Assembly (NCBI GenBank): GCA_002340325.1
Contig: DDLV01000109.1
Span: 1-57,403 of the forward strand
DNA from: Glaciecola sp. UBA2563
GTDB taxonomy: Bacteria; Pseudomonadota; Gammaproteobacteria; Enterobacterales; Alteromonadaceae
Direction: 5' to 3'
DNA: 57,403 nucleotides
Part shown: one piece after another, positions 9,009-17,049 of the stretch
How the letters are laid out: every line of letters begins with the position of its first letter
Position numbering within the stretch: the first letter of the stretch is position 1
The notes under the pieces: generated by a model
What the model saw: only the letters and a program-made list of their open reading frames with translations
Databases searched by the model: none
What the model was told of the DNA's origin: nothing
Translations under genes and position numbers: made by a program

Positions 9009-10301
9009 TTATTGGCCTTTTATTTCTGATATACCATTGTAGACAGCTTTATCGCCAAGTTCACCTTCAATACGCAGTAATTGATTGTATTTTGCAACAC
9101 GGTCTGATCTACATAGCGATCCTGTTTTAATTTGTCCGGCTGCAGTACCAACAGCGAGGTCAGCAATAGTTGCGTCCTCAGTTTCCCCGCTTCTGTGTGA
9201 AATAACAGCGGTAAACCCTGCATCTTTGGCCATTTTGATCGCGTTTAGCGTTTCGGTTAATGAACCGATTTGATTGAATTTGATTAAAATGGAGTTGCCA
9301 ACACCTTGCTCAATACCACGTGACAGGATCTTGGTATTGGTTACAAACAAATCATCACCGACTAACTGAACAGAATCGCCAAGTTTACTCGTCAAATATG
9401 CCCATCCGTCCCAATCACTTTCATCAAGGCCATCCTCTATCGACACAATTGGGTATTGTTCGCAAAGTGAAGCTAGATAGTCGCTAAACCCATTCGCGTC
9501 AAAGCTCTTATCCTCGCCACTTAATACATATTTGCCGTCGGTATAAAACTCAGAAGCCGCACAATCTAACGCCAGCGTGATATCTTCTTCCATTTTGTAA
9601 CCAGCATTGCCTACAGCTTCAACGATAACAGCTAGCGCTTCTGCATTTGAGCTTAGGTTAGGGGCAAATCCACCTTCATCGCCAACCGCTGTATTAAGTC
9701 CTTTGGCAGAGAGTACTTTTTTCAAAGCATGGAAAATTTCTGCGCCCATTCGTAAGGCTTCGGCAAAACTTTTCGCGCCAACAGGTTGCACCATAAATTC
9801 TTGAATATCGACGTTATTATCAGCATGCTCGCCGCCATTGATAATATTCATCATTGGTACCGGCATAGAATACTGTCCGGCGGTGCCGTTGAGCTCTGCG
9901 ATATGCGCATAGAGTGGAATACCAGCACTAATGGCTTGTGCCTTGGCTACGGCCAGTGACACTGCGAGAACAGCGTTGGCGCCTAAGTTTTCTTTGTTTT
10001 CCGTACCATCAAGATCAATCATGGTTTGATCAATGTCAGACTGATTTGCAGCCTCAGCACCGACAAGCTTTGGTGCGATTTGGTCATTAATAGCTGAAAC
10101 GGCTTTGAGTACGCCTTTACCTAAATATCTTTTTTTATCACCATCGCGCAGTTCCAACGCTTCGCGGGATCCGGTAGACGCACCAGAAGGGGCGGCAGCC
10201 CGACCCATTGCACCGCATTCTAAATATACATCGGCCTCTACTGTTGGGTTACCGCGAGAATCGAGTATCTCTCTCGCTAAAATTCGGCTGATCTTTGCCA
10301 T
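9009..10301 (-). CDS. eno: Enolase
   Basis: Glycolytic enzyme interconverting 2-phosphoglycerate and phosphoenolpyruvate; also a likely degradosome component in this group. Its 430 residues match the family length (E. coli 432). Visible landmarks are the N-terminal EILDSRGNPTVEADV, SGASTGSREALELRDGD, the metal and active-site segments GDEGGFAPN, SIEDGLDE and LVGDDLFVTN, the catalytic-lysine region ILIKFNQIGSLTETL, and ISHRSGETED. It starts 26 bases after the pyrG stop codon, the common pyrG-eno pair, and is followed by a gene of unknown function. Confidence 0.98.
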   Translation of the reverse strand: MAKISRILAREILDSRGNPTVEADVYLECGAMGRAAAPSGASTGSREALELRDGDKKRYLGKGVLKAVSAINDQIAPKLVGAEAANQSDIDQTMIDLDGTENKENLGANAVLAVSLAVAKAQAISAGIPLYAHIAELNGTAGQYSMPVPMMNIINGGEHADNNVDIQEFMVQPVGAKSFAEALRMGAEIFHALKKVLSAKGLNTAVGDEGGFAPNLSSNAEALAVIVEAVGNAGYKMEEDITLALDCAASEFYTDGKYVLSGEDKSFDANGFSDYLASLCEQYPIVSIEDGLDESDWDGWAYLTSKLGDSVQLVGDDLFVTNTKILSRGIEQGVGNSILIKFNQIGSLTETLNAIKMAKDAGFTAVISHRSGETEDATIADLAVGTAAGQIKTGSLCRSDRVAKYNQLLRIEGELGDKAVYNGISEIKGQ

Positions 10302-10327
10302 TACTTATTCCTCTTTAAAACTAAATC

Positions 10328-11962
10328 TTATTTGTTTTGCTGCTTGCGATATACATGGGCTGCGGCAATAAAACCGGTAAATAGCGGATGCCCATCGCGC
10401 GGTGTTGAATTAAATTCTGGGTGAAACTGACCCGCAATAAAAAACGGGTGATCTTCAAGTTCAATGACTTCTACTAAACGTTTGTCAGTGGATAAACCAC
10501 TAACAGCAAGCCCTGCATCTTCTATCTGTTTGCGTAAATTGTTGTTAATTTCATATCGATGTCGATGGCGTTCATGTATCTCATTTGAGCCGTAGGTAGT
10601 TGCTGCTTTGGTGTTATCAATTAAATGACATAGCTGACTGCCTAACCGCATAGTACCACCTAAATCGTCACTCACATCTCTTATTTCTGTGGAACCTGTT
10701 GCATCAAGCCATTCGGTGATCAATCCAACAACTGGATAAGGCGTGTCAGGATCAAATTCTGTACTGTTGGCGTTTTCCATTCCAGCAACGTTTCGAGCAA
10801 ACTCTATATACGCCACTTGCATGCCTAAACAAATGCCAAGATAGGGAACATCGTTTTCTCTGGCATATTTTGCTGCAGCAATTTTCCCTTCGATTCCGCG
10901 TTCGCCAAATCCGCCAGGCACCAAGACAGCATCTAAATGCTTCAATATACTCGGCCCCTTCGACTCAATGTCCTGACTATCGATGTAGTGGATATTGACC
11001 GCAAGTTGATTTTTGATTCCAGCGTGTTTGAGCGCTTCGTTCACGGACTTGTAGGCATCGGGTAACTCGACGTATTTACCGATCATGCCGATGTCGACTT
11101 CACTCACTGGATTTGATTCAGCATAGAGAACTTGTTCCCACTCACTGAGATTTGCTTCAGGGCAGTCAAGTTTGAACCTGGAAACAACAAGCTCATCCAT
11201 GCCCTGTGCTTTTAGAGCCGCAGGGATTTTATAAATACTGTCGGCATCTCTAAGTGAGATAACGGCTTTTTCGGCGACGTTCGTGAATAATGCTATCTTT
11301 GAGCGTTCATTTGCCGGCAACGCGCATTCTGAGCGACAAACCAAAATATCGGGTTGAATACCGATTGAACGCAATTCTTTTACTGAGTGCTGGGTTGGTT
11401 TTGTCTTTACTTCGCCAGATGCTGCGAGATAGGGTACCAACGTTAAGTGCATATACATTGTGTGAGATCGGCCAAGTTCTGTCCCAAGCTGCCTAATCGC
11501 TTCAATAAAAGGTTGAGATTCGATATCACCAACAGTACCGCCTATCTCAACAATAGCGATGTCATTTCCCTCACCACCAGCAATTACACGGCGCTTTATC
11601 TCATTGGTAATATGAGGAATAACTTGAATGGTTGCGCCTAAATAATCACCGCGCCTTTCTTTGCGCAAAACTTCTTCATAAACTGCACCCGTTGTGAAGT
11701 TGTTTTTCTGGCTCATGCGCGTGCGTATAAATCGTTCGTAATGGCCAAGATCAAGATCGGTTTCGGCGCCGTCATCCGTTACAAAGACTTCGCCATGCTG
11801 GATTGGGCTCATTGTTCCGGGGTCAACGTTGATATAGGGATCGAGTTTTAACATGGTAACCTTGAGACCTCTTGCTTCAAGGATTGCGGCGAGGGATGCG
11901 GCCGCTATGCCTTTGCCAAGTGATGAGACAACACCACCGGTGACGAAAATATAGTTTGTCAT
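10328..11962 (-). CDS. pyrG: CTP synthase
   Basis: Makes CTP from UTP, ATP and glutamine; 544 residues, the usual length (E. coli 545). The N-terminal synthetase domain opens with YIFVTGGVVSSLGKG (P-loop) and carries LKLDPYINVDPGTMSP. The C-terminal class I glutamine amidotransferase domain shows the catalytic cysteine in LGICLGMQ and the His-Glu pair in GQFHPEFNSTPRDGHP. The CTP it makes feeds nucleotide-sugar activation, such as the cytidylyltransferase at 42.4 kb. First gene of a probable pyrG-eno-unknown operon. The 184 bases before it contain an AT-rich inverted repeat (12065-12081). Confidence 0.98.
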   Translation of the reverse strand: MTNYIFVTGGVVSSLGKGIAAASLAAILEARGLKVTMLKLDPYINVDPGTMSPIQHGEVFVTDDGAETDLDLGHYERFIRTRMSQKNNFTTGAVYEEVLRKERRGDYLGATIQVIPHITNEIKRRVIAGGEGNDIAIVEIGGTVGDIESQPFIEAIRQLGTELGRSHTMYMHLTLVPYLAASGEVKTKPTQHSVKELRSIGIQPDILVCRSECALPANERSKIALFTNVAEKAVISLRDADSIYKIPAALKAQGMDELVVSRFKLDCPEANLSEWEQVLYAESNPVSEVDIGMIGKYVELPDAYKSVNEALKHAGIKNQLAVNIHYIDSQDIESKGPSILKHLDAVLVPGGFGERGIEGKIAAAKYARENDVPYLGICLGMQVAYIEFARNVAGMENANSTEFDPDTPYPVVGLITEWLDATGSTEIRDVSDDLGGTMRLGSQLCHLIDNTKAATTYGSNEIHERHRHRYEINNNLRKQIEDAGLAVSGLSTDKRLVEVIELEDHPFFIAGQFHPEFNSTPRDGHPLFTGFIAAAHVYRKQQNK

Positions 11963-12064
11963 TTTTGATCCAGCAATTTGACGTTTAATTCAGAATGGTA
12001 ACTGCAACTACCAAATGTTACATGCATAGAACCACGTAACCGATGGGCGGTTAGTATAACTATT

Positions 12065-12081
12065 TTTGTCTATGCTAGACA
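12065..12081. repeat. Small inverted repeat in the mutS-pyrG gap
   Basis: Perfect 7-bp arms TTGTCTA and TAGACAA around a 3-base loop, between the mutS stop and the pyrG start. The arms are too poor in GC to be a convincing terminator. It could be a weak hairpin in the pyrG leader or a binding site. Nothing else in the sequence decides. Confidence 0.25.
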
Positions 12082-12146
12082 ATCCAAAAATGGCACCAGA
12101 TGTATTTATTTTTAAAACCAGCAGTCGTTTGTAGCCTTTTGATCAT

Positions 12147-14738
12147 TCACAATTTGCTTTTTAATTCGTACAAAAGTTCAAGTGCCTGTTTTGGTGTCAA
12201 TCCATCCACGTCTAACGCTTGTACCGTATCCTCCAACCAATGTGACATGTTTACTGGTAGCGTTTGTTGTTCAGGTGATTCGTGCAGTTTGCGTTTGCTT
12301 ATCTGATCTGGATGAGACGTTTGGCTTCGTTCAAGTTCGAGTAACTTGTCTTTTGCAAGACTTAGTACAGACGTTGGAACACCGGCGAGTTTAGCAACTT
12401 GCAATCCATAGCTTTTGTTTGCTGCACCTAACTGCACTTGATGCAGAAACCTAATCGTATCCTCATGTTCAATTGCTCTTAGGTGGACGTTTTTAATCGA
12501 TGAGATTTCATCGGCTAAATGCGTAAGTTCAAAGTAGTGCGTGGCAAACAGTGTAAAGGCATTAATATGCAGAGCAAGTTGTTTGGCGCAAGCAAAGGCT
12601 AGCGACATGCCATCATAGGTGCTCGTACCTCTGCCTATCTCATCCATCAAAACCAAACTATTAGCGGTTGCATTATTGAGAATATTTGCCGTTTCGGTCA
12701 TTTCAACCATAAAAGTAGAACGACCCGATGCTAGGTCATCTGCGGCGCCAATGCGGGTGAAGATTTTGTCAATGATACCGATGCGCGCATTAACGGCAGG
12801 AACACCGCAGCCTAAATATGACAACAGCACGATAAGCGCAGTTTGACGCATGTACGTGGATTTTCCACCCATGTTCGGCCCCGTTATCATCAACATTTGC
12901 GTTGAAGGATCAACCAGCAATGGGTTGGCAATAAACGGCTCTTTCATAACTGCTTCGACGACAGGGTGACGGCCTTGGTCATATGCAATCACACGATCTT
13001 GATTTAGCACTGGAAGCGTCCAATCCAAACGTTGGTTGCATTGGGCAAAATTTGTCAATACATCCAATAACGCCAAGTGCCGAGCACTTTGCATAAGTGC
13101 CTGTATATAAGGGCCAAATTCATCAAACAGTGCCTCGTAAAGTTGTTTTTCGAGAGCTAGGGCCTTCGATTGACTTTGCAACACTTTATCTTCGTGAGAC
13201 TTTAATTCAGGAATAATAAATCGCTCATTGTTCTTTAAGGTTTGACGCCGCACATATTCTGCAGGCACAGCATCAGCGTTTGCTCTGCTAACTTCAATAA
13301 AGAACCCGTGAACCTTGTTATAATTAACACGCAAGGTCGCGATACCTGTGCGCTCTCTTTCTCGTTGTTCAAGCTCATCTAAGTAACTGGTTGCGCCATC
13401 TGCGAGTGCACGAAGTTCATCAAGTTCTTCGCTGTAGCCTGCTTTGATAACGCCACCTTCACGTATAACGACGGGAGGGTTTTCTACGATTGCGCGCGCT
13501 AAAAGCGACGTCAATTCAGGAAACTCACCAATATTGTCTTTAAAGTTTGTGATCAAATCAGCTTCATTTGCATCATCTATGTTGTTCAAATGACGTTGTA
13601 TATCTGGCAGCGCATCAAGTGTCACAAATAACCTTGAGAAGTCCCTAGGTTTCGCTGTTTTTAATGCGACTCTTGAAAGGCAGCGCTCCATATCGCCAAT
13701 ACGCTTTAACGTTGATTGTAATAGCTCACTATCGCTGTTTGTTATTGCCGCGACGGCTTGTTGTTTTTTTTCAATCGTTTGATGGCTTTTTTCTGGTGAA
13801 TGGATCATTCGTTGTAATAATCTGGACCCCATTGCTGTTTTGGTGCCATCAAGCACACTAAGCAACGTATTTTCAATACCGCCTGACAGGTTTCTTGTTA
13901 ACTCAAGATTACGTTGAGTCGCGGCATCCATTTGCAAATATTGATTTGCACTATCATGTGTAATCGATTGTATATGCGCTAGGTGCGTTCGCTGTGTTTC
14001 GGCGACATATTGCAACAGGCATCCTGCACTTTTAATCGCGATTAAGTCATCCGGTATACCAAATCCATCTAAGTTCAATGTACCAAATTGCGTCTGAAGT
14101 TTACGTCGCGCAGTGTCATAGTCAAATTCCCAAACAGGCCTTTTGCGTAGACCATTGATAGTTTGAAAACAGTCAAAGCTGGGCATATCTTCCGCATATA
14201 GCAGTTCAGCGATATTTAATCTGCTTAAGTTTGCTTCAAGGCTTTCTATGGTATGACAGTCGTTTACTGAAAACTGCCCACTGGCTAAATCAATGTACGA
14301 TAACCCAAAGGTGTTCCCAGCCATGCATATTGAGGCCAATATCGCCTCGGATTTTTCTTCCAATAATGCTTCGTCAGTAAGGGTGCCAGGGGTAATTATC
14401 CTGACAACTTTCCGGGCAACTGGGCCTTTGCTGGTGGCGGGATCACCAATTTGTTCGCAAATAGCTACCGACTCACCTAGTTTGACTAGCTTCGCCAAGT
14501 AATTCTCAGCAGCATGATAGGGGACACCGGCCATAGGGATTGGCTCGCCCGCTGACTTTCCTCTGGCAGTAAGCGTTATATTAATAAGCTCGGAAGCGCG
14601 TTTCGCATCGTCAAAAAACAACTCATAGAAATCACCCATGCGATAAAACAGAAGAATGTCAGGATGTTCTGCCTTGATTTTTAGATACTGCGCCATCATC
14701 GGCGTATGGCCACTGACTTTGGCATTTGAAGAGTTCAT
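12147..14738 (-). CDS. mutS: DNA mismatch repair protein MutS
   Basis: Recognises base mismatches and small loops and starts strand-specific repair with MutL. The mismatch-binding Phe-x-Glu lies in YRMGDFYELFFD near the N-terminus. The C-terminal ATPase has Walker A in TGPNMGGKSTYM and Walker B with DEIGRGTSTYDG. The frame is open 39 codons further upstream, but the MutS family begins with the HTPMMxQYLxxKAxHP block just after the ATG chosen here; an ATG two codons earlier (14744) is equally possible. From here the protein has 863 residues (E. coli 853). No strong ribosome-binding site is visible. It reads toward pyrG and is divergent from pncC. Confidence 0.95.
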   Translation of the reverse strand: MNSSNAKVSGHTPMMAQYLKIKAEHPDILLFYRMGDFYELFFDDAKRASELINITLTARGKSAGEPIPMAGVPYHAAENYLAKLVKLGESVAICEQIGDPATSKGPVARKVVRIITPGTLTDEALLEEKSEAILASICMAGNTFGLSYIDLASGQFSVNDCHTIESLEANLSRLNIAELLYAEDMPSFDCFQTINGLRKRPVWEFDYDTARRKLQTQFGTLNLDGFGIPDDLIAIKSAGCLLQYVAETQRTHLAHIQSITHDSANQYLQMDAATQRNLELTRNLSGGIENTLLSVLDGTKTAMGSRLLQRMIHSPEKSHQTIEKKQQAVAAITNSDSELLQSTLKRIGDMERCLSRVALKTAKPRDFSRLFVTLDALPDIQRHLNNIDDANEADLITNFKDNIGEFPELTSLLARAIVENPPVVIREGGVIKAGYSEELDELRALADGATSYLDELEQRERERTGIATLRVNYNKVHGFFIEVSRANADAVPAEYVRRQTLKNNERFIIPELKSHEDKVLQSQSKALALEKQLYEALFDEFGPYIQALMQSARHLALLDVLTNFAQCNQRLDWTLPVLNQDRVIAYDQGRHPVVEAVMKEPFIANPLLVDPSTQMLMITGPNMGGKSTYMRQTALIVLLSYLGCGVPAVNARIGIIDKIFTRIGAADDLASGRSTFMVEMTETANILNNATANSLVLMDEIGRGTSTYDGMSLAFACAKQLALHINAFTLFATHYFELTHLADEISSIKNVHLRAIEHEDTIRFLHQVQLGAANKSYGLQVAKLAGVPTSVLSLAKDKLLELERSQTSHPDQISKRKLHESPEQQTLPVNMSHWLEDTVQALDVDGLTPKQALELLYELKSKL

Positions 14739-14876
14739 TGGCATGTTTATTTGGCTTTTTATTTTTTTTGTTGCTTGGCATAGATTCGTCTCGAATAACA
14801 CCGAATATAGCACTTGAGATTTCCATGTTTGTTGATAGTGTAAGACAAAAGACAATTATGCTCTACCGAAAAAACG

Positions 14877-15419
14877 ATGCACGATAGTACTGAACTTGCT
14901 AAGCGCCTTGGCCAAAAATTACTTGCACAAAACAAGACCGTTACCACCGTTGAATCATGCACCGGTGGTGGAATAGCAAGTGCGATTACTGACATCGAAG
15001 GTTCAAGTCAATGGTTTCAACAAGGGTTTGTCACCTACTCTAATGAGGCTAAACAAGCTGCTGTTAAGGTATCAGCGAAAACATTAAAAGACTATGGAGC
15101 AGTGTCTAAACAAACCGTCGAGGAGATGGCCGTAGGTGCGTTAGGCATCGCAAATGCTGACATAGCAATTTCGGTCAGTGGTATTGCTGGTCCAGGTGGG
15201 GGAACTCCTTCAAAACCCGTTGGTTTGGTATGGTTTGGTATTGCGCATCGAATACCAAAACCTATGAAAGTTTCAGACCGTAATAAGAATTTTTATTGCC
15301 AGCATGAAAAAATTAACGTGACAGGTTTCAAACGAAATTTCGACGGGGATAGACACATGGTGAGGAACCAAGCAGTAATCACAGCACTTGAAAAACTGAT
15401 CGAGAGTTTAGTTAACTAG
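14877..15419 (+). CDS. pncC: Nicotinamide-nucleotide amidase (CinA C-terminal type)
   Basis: Single-domain CinA-C protein of 180 residues that deamidates nicotinamide mononucleotide to nicotinate mononucleotide in pyridine-nucleotide recycling. Family marks seen are ESCTGGGIASAITDIEGSS, GFVTYSNEAK, and SGIAGPGGGTPSKPVGLVW. E. coli PncC (YgaD) is of similar size and also lies just before recA, so the pncC-recA order is the familiar one. Residues about 125-155 hold a basic insertion (RIPKPMKVSDRNKNFYCQHE) that is longer than I recall for E. coli. Divergent from mutS. Confidence 0.92.
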   Translation: MHDSTELAKRLGQKLLAQNKTVTTVESCTGGGIASAITDIEGSSQWFQQGFVTYSNEAKQAAVKVSAKTLKDYGAVSKQTVEEMAVGALGIANADIAISVSGIAGPGGGTPSKPVGLVWFGIAHRIPKPMKVSDRNKNFYCQHEKINVTGFKRNFDGDRHMVRNQAVITALEKLIESLVN

Positions 15420-15542
15420 CAACGGTTGTTGATGTAATAATAGAAATTCGGTGTATACACACAACAACAAATGAACAAGTAAATGAGTGAAGTTTTAATT
15501 GCCTGTAAATTCATACAGTTATAAAAAATCTGTTTTTACACG

Positions 15543-15570
15543 TTGAAACTGTATGAGTATACAGTATACT
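15543..15570 (+). promoter_or_regulatory. recA promoter with LexA (SOS) box in the spacer
   Basis: A -35 hexamer TTGAAA (15543-15548) and a -10 hexamer TATACT (15565-15570) are separated by 16 bases. Exactly those 16 bases (15549-15564) are an SOS box, CTGTATGAGTATACAG, fitting CTG-N10-CAG with an AT-rich core. The arrangement is nearly that of the E. coli recA promoter. LexA bound here would block RNA polymerase, so recA should be induced by DNA damage. Confidence 0.93.
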
Positions 15571-15663
15571 TCCGATATAAATGATTAGATGTCTGCTAAA
15601 AAATTTGAGGCAGCGATACATAAAACCGTTTAAAACTACAACAATATACTCAAGGAAAAAATC

Positions 15664-16698
15664 GTGAAAGATAATAAAAGCCAAGCCCTAAACGCAGCAT
15701 TAGGTCAGATCGAAAAACAGTTCGGGAAGGGCTCAATTATGCGATTGGGTGATAACCAGGCAATGGATATTGAATCTATTTCTACCGGTAGTCTTAGTAT
15801 CGACATAGCGCTTGGTATCGGTGGACTTCCTTGCGGTCGTGTTGTTGAAATTTACGGTCCAGAATCGTCTGGTAAAACGACATTGACACTTCAAGTCATA
15901 GCGGAAGCGCAGAAAGCTGGAAAAACCTGTGCATTTGTCGATGCTGAGCACGCGCTCGACCCTGTCTATGCTGAAAAATTGGGTGTTAACATTAACGATC
16001 TTCTCGTGTCACAACCAGATACTGGGGAACAGGCACTAGAAATCTGCGACATGCTTGTTAGATCGGGCGCTGTGGATGTTGTGATTGTCGATTCTGTAGC
16101 AGCTTTGACACCGAAGGCGGAAATCGAAGGTGACATGGGAGATTCTCATGTAGGCCTACAAGCAAGACTGATGTCTCAAGCATTACGAAAATTAACAGCA
16201 AACATTAAACGCTCGAATACACTGTGCATATTTATTAACCAAATTCGTTTGAAGATAGGGGTTATGTTTGGAAATCCTGAGACGACTACGGGTGGAAATG
16301 CGCTTAAATTCTACTCTTCTGTGCGTTTAGATATTCGCAGGACGGGCGCAATAAAAGAGGGTGACGAAGTTGTTGGTAATGAAACGCGCGTAAAGGTAGT
16401 TAAAAATAAAGTGGCACCTCCGTTTAAGCAGGCTGAATTTCAAATCATGTACGGCGCGGGTATCAGCAAAGAAGCTGAGCTTATTGATATCGGTGTGGCA
16501 CAAAAATATGTCGAAAAAGCAGGCGCTTGGTACAGCTACAATGGCAATAGAATAGGGCAGGGAAAAGCCAACGTTGTTAAGTATTTAAAAGAACACCCAG
16601 AGATTGCAAACGAATTAGAGGCAAGAATACGAGAGGCGTTATTAATGCCGAAGACAAAACCCGCAGAGACACCTGAACCTGTTAGCGCAACACCCTAG
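15664..16698 (+). CDS. recA: Recombinase RecA
   Basis: Forms filaments on single-stranded DNA, drives homologous pairing and triggers LexA self-cleavage. 344 residues. Seen are Walker A GPESSGKTT, Walker B VIVDSVAAL, the L1 loop EIEGDMGDSHVGLQARLMSQ, and the L2 region IGVMFGNPETTTGGNALKFY. In INQIRLKIG a Leu replaces the more usual Met, a mild change. The start is GTG with a purine-rich AAGGAAAAA upstream. Preceded by a LexA-controlled promoter and followed at once by a terminator. The usual partner recX does not follow; convergent flagellar-type genes do. Confidence 0.98.
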   Translation: MKDNKSQALNAALGQIEKQFGKGSIMRLGDNQAMDIESISTGSLSIDIALGIGGLPCGRVVEIYGPESSGKTTLTLQVIAEAQKAGKTCAFVDAEHALDPVYAEKLGVNINDLLVSQPDTGEQALEICDMLVRSGAVDVVIVDSVAALTPKAEIEGDMGDSHVGLQARLMSQALRKLTANIKRSNTLCIFINQIRLKIGVMFGNPETTTGGNALKFYSSVRLDIRRTGAIKEGDEVVGNETRVKVVKNKVAPPFKQAEFQIMYGAGISKEAELIDIGVAQKYVEKAGAWYSYNGNRIGQGKANVVKYLKEHPEIANELEARIREALLMPKTKPAETPEPVSATP

Positions 16699-16703
16699 CA
16701 CTT

Positions 16704-16727
16704 AACCCACCTTTTGGTGGGTTTTTT
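16704..16727 (+). terminator. Rho-independent terminator of recA
   Basis: Perfect 8-bp stem AACCCACC/GGTGGGTT with a TTTT loop, ending in a run of six T, starting six bases after the recA stop codon. The convergent gene at 16726 ends right beside it, so the hairpin may serve both strands, though the T run favours the recA direction. Confidence 0.92.
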
Positions 16728-17049
16728 ATGCATTAAAGTCAACATGTTCGTGAATATTTTGCCAGTTTTCGGGAAACTTACCTTGAAGTAAGTATGAAAA
16801 TGCAATCAGTTCCGCAATCACGACATAAAGTTCCTCGGGTATTTCTTGCCCGAGATCTAACGTAGCAAGTGCTTGGACGAGTGTTTCATCTTTGTGCGTC
16901 ATTATGTCGTGTAACTCGGCAATAGAAATGATTTCTTCGGCTGCTTTACCGTCGCCTTTTGCAATAACTTCCGGTGCTGATTTTTTTATCTTATTGACGT
17001 ATCTTAATGCGACAGCCTTCTTGATCGAATTTTTATCATAAGTTTCCAT
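16726..17049 (-). CDS. FlhB C-terminal-like protein (EscU/YscU/HrcU type)
   Basis: 107-residue stand-alone relative of the cytoplasmic C-terminal domain of FlhB, the substrate-specificity switch of flagellar export. The family pattern is visible: AVALRYVNKIKKSAPEVIAK near the start, then ELHDIMTH and LGQEIPEELYVVIAELIAFSY. It lacks the FlhB membrane part, and I see no NPTH autocleavage motif. Its ATG overlaps the stop of the FliK-like gene (TAATG), so the two are translationally coupled. Comparable FliK-like/FlhB-C-like pairs exist elsewhere (for example YlqG/YlqH of Bacillus subtilis). Precise role unknown. Confidence 0.82.
   Translation of the reverse strand: METYDKNSIKKAVALRYVNKIKKSAPEVIAKGDGKAAEEIISIAELHDIMTHKDETLVQALATLDLGQEIPEELYVVIAELIAFSYLLQGKFPENWQNIHEHVDFNA

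Noticed and set aside
14739..14855. 39-codon N-terminal extension of MutS
   Set aside because: The MutS family starts near the chosen ATG; the extension has no family similarity and is unusually rich in residues not expected there.
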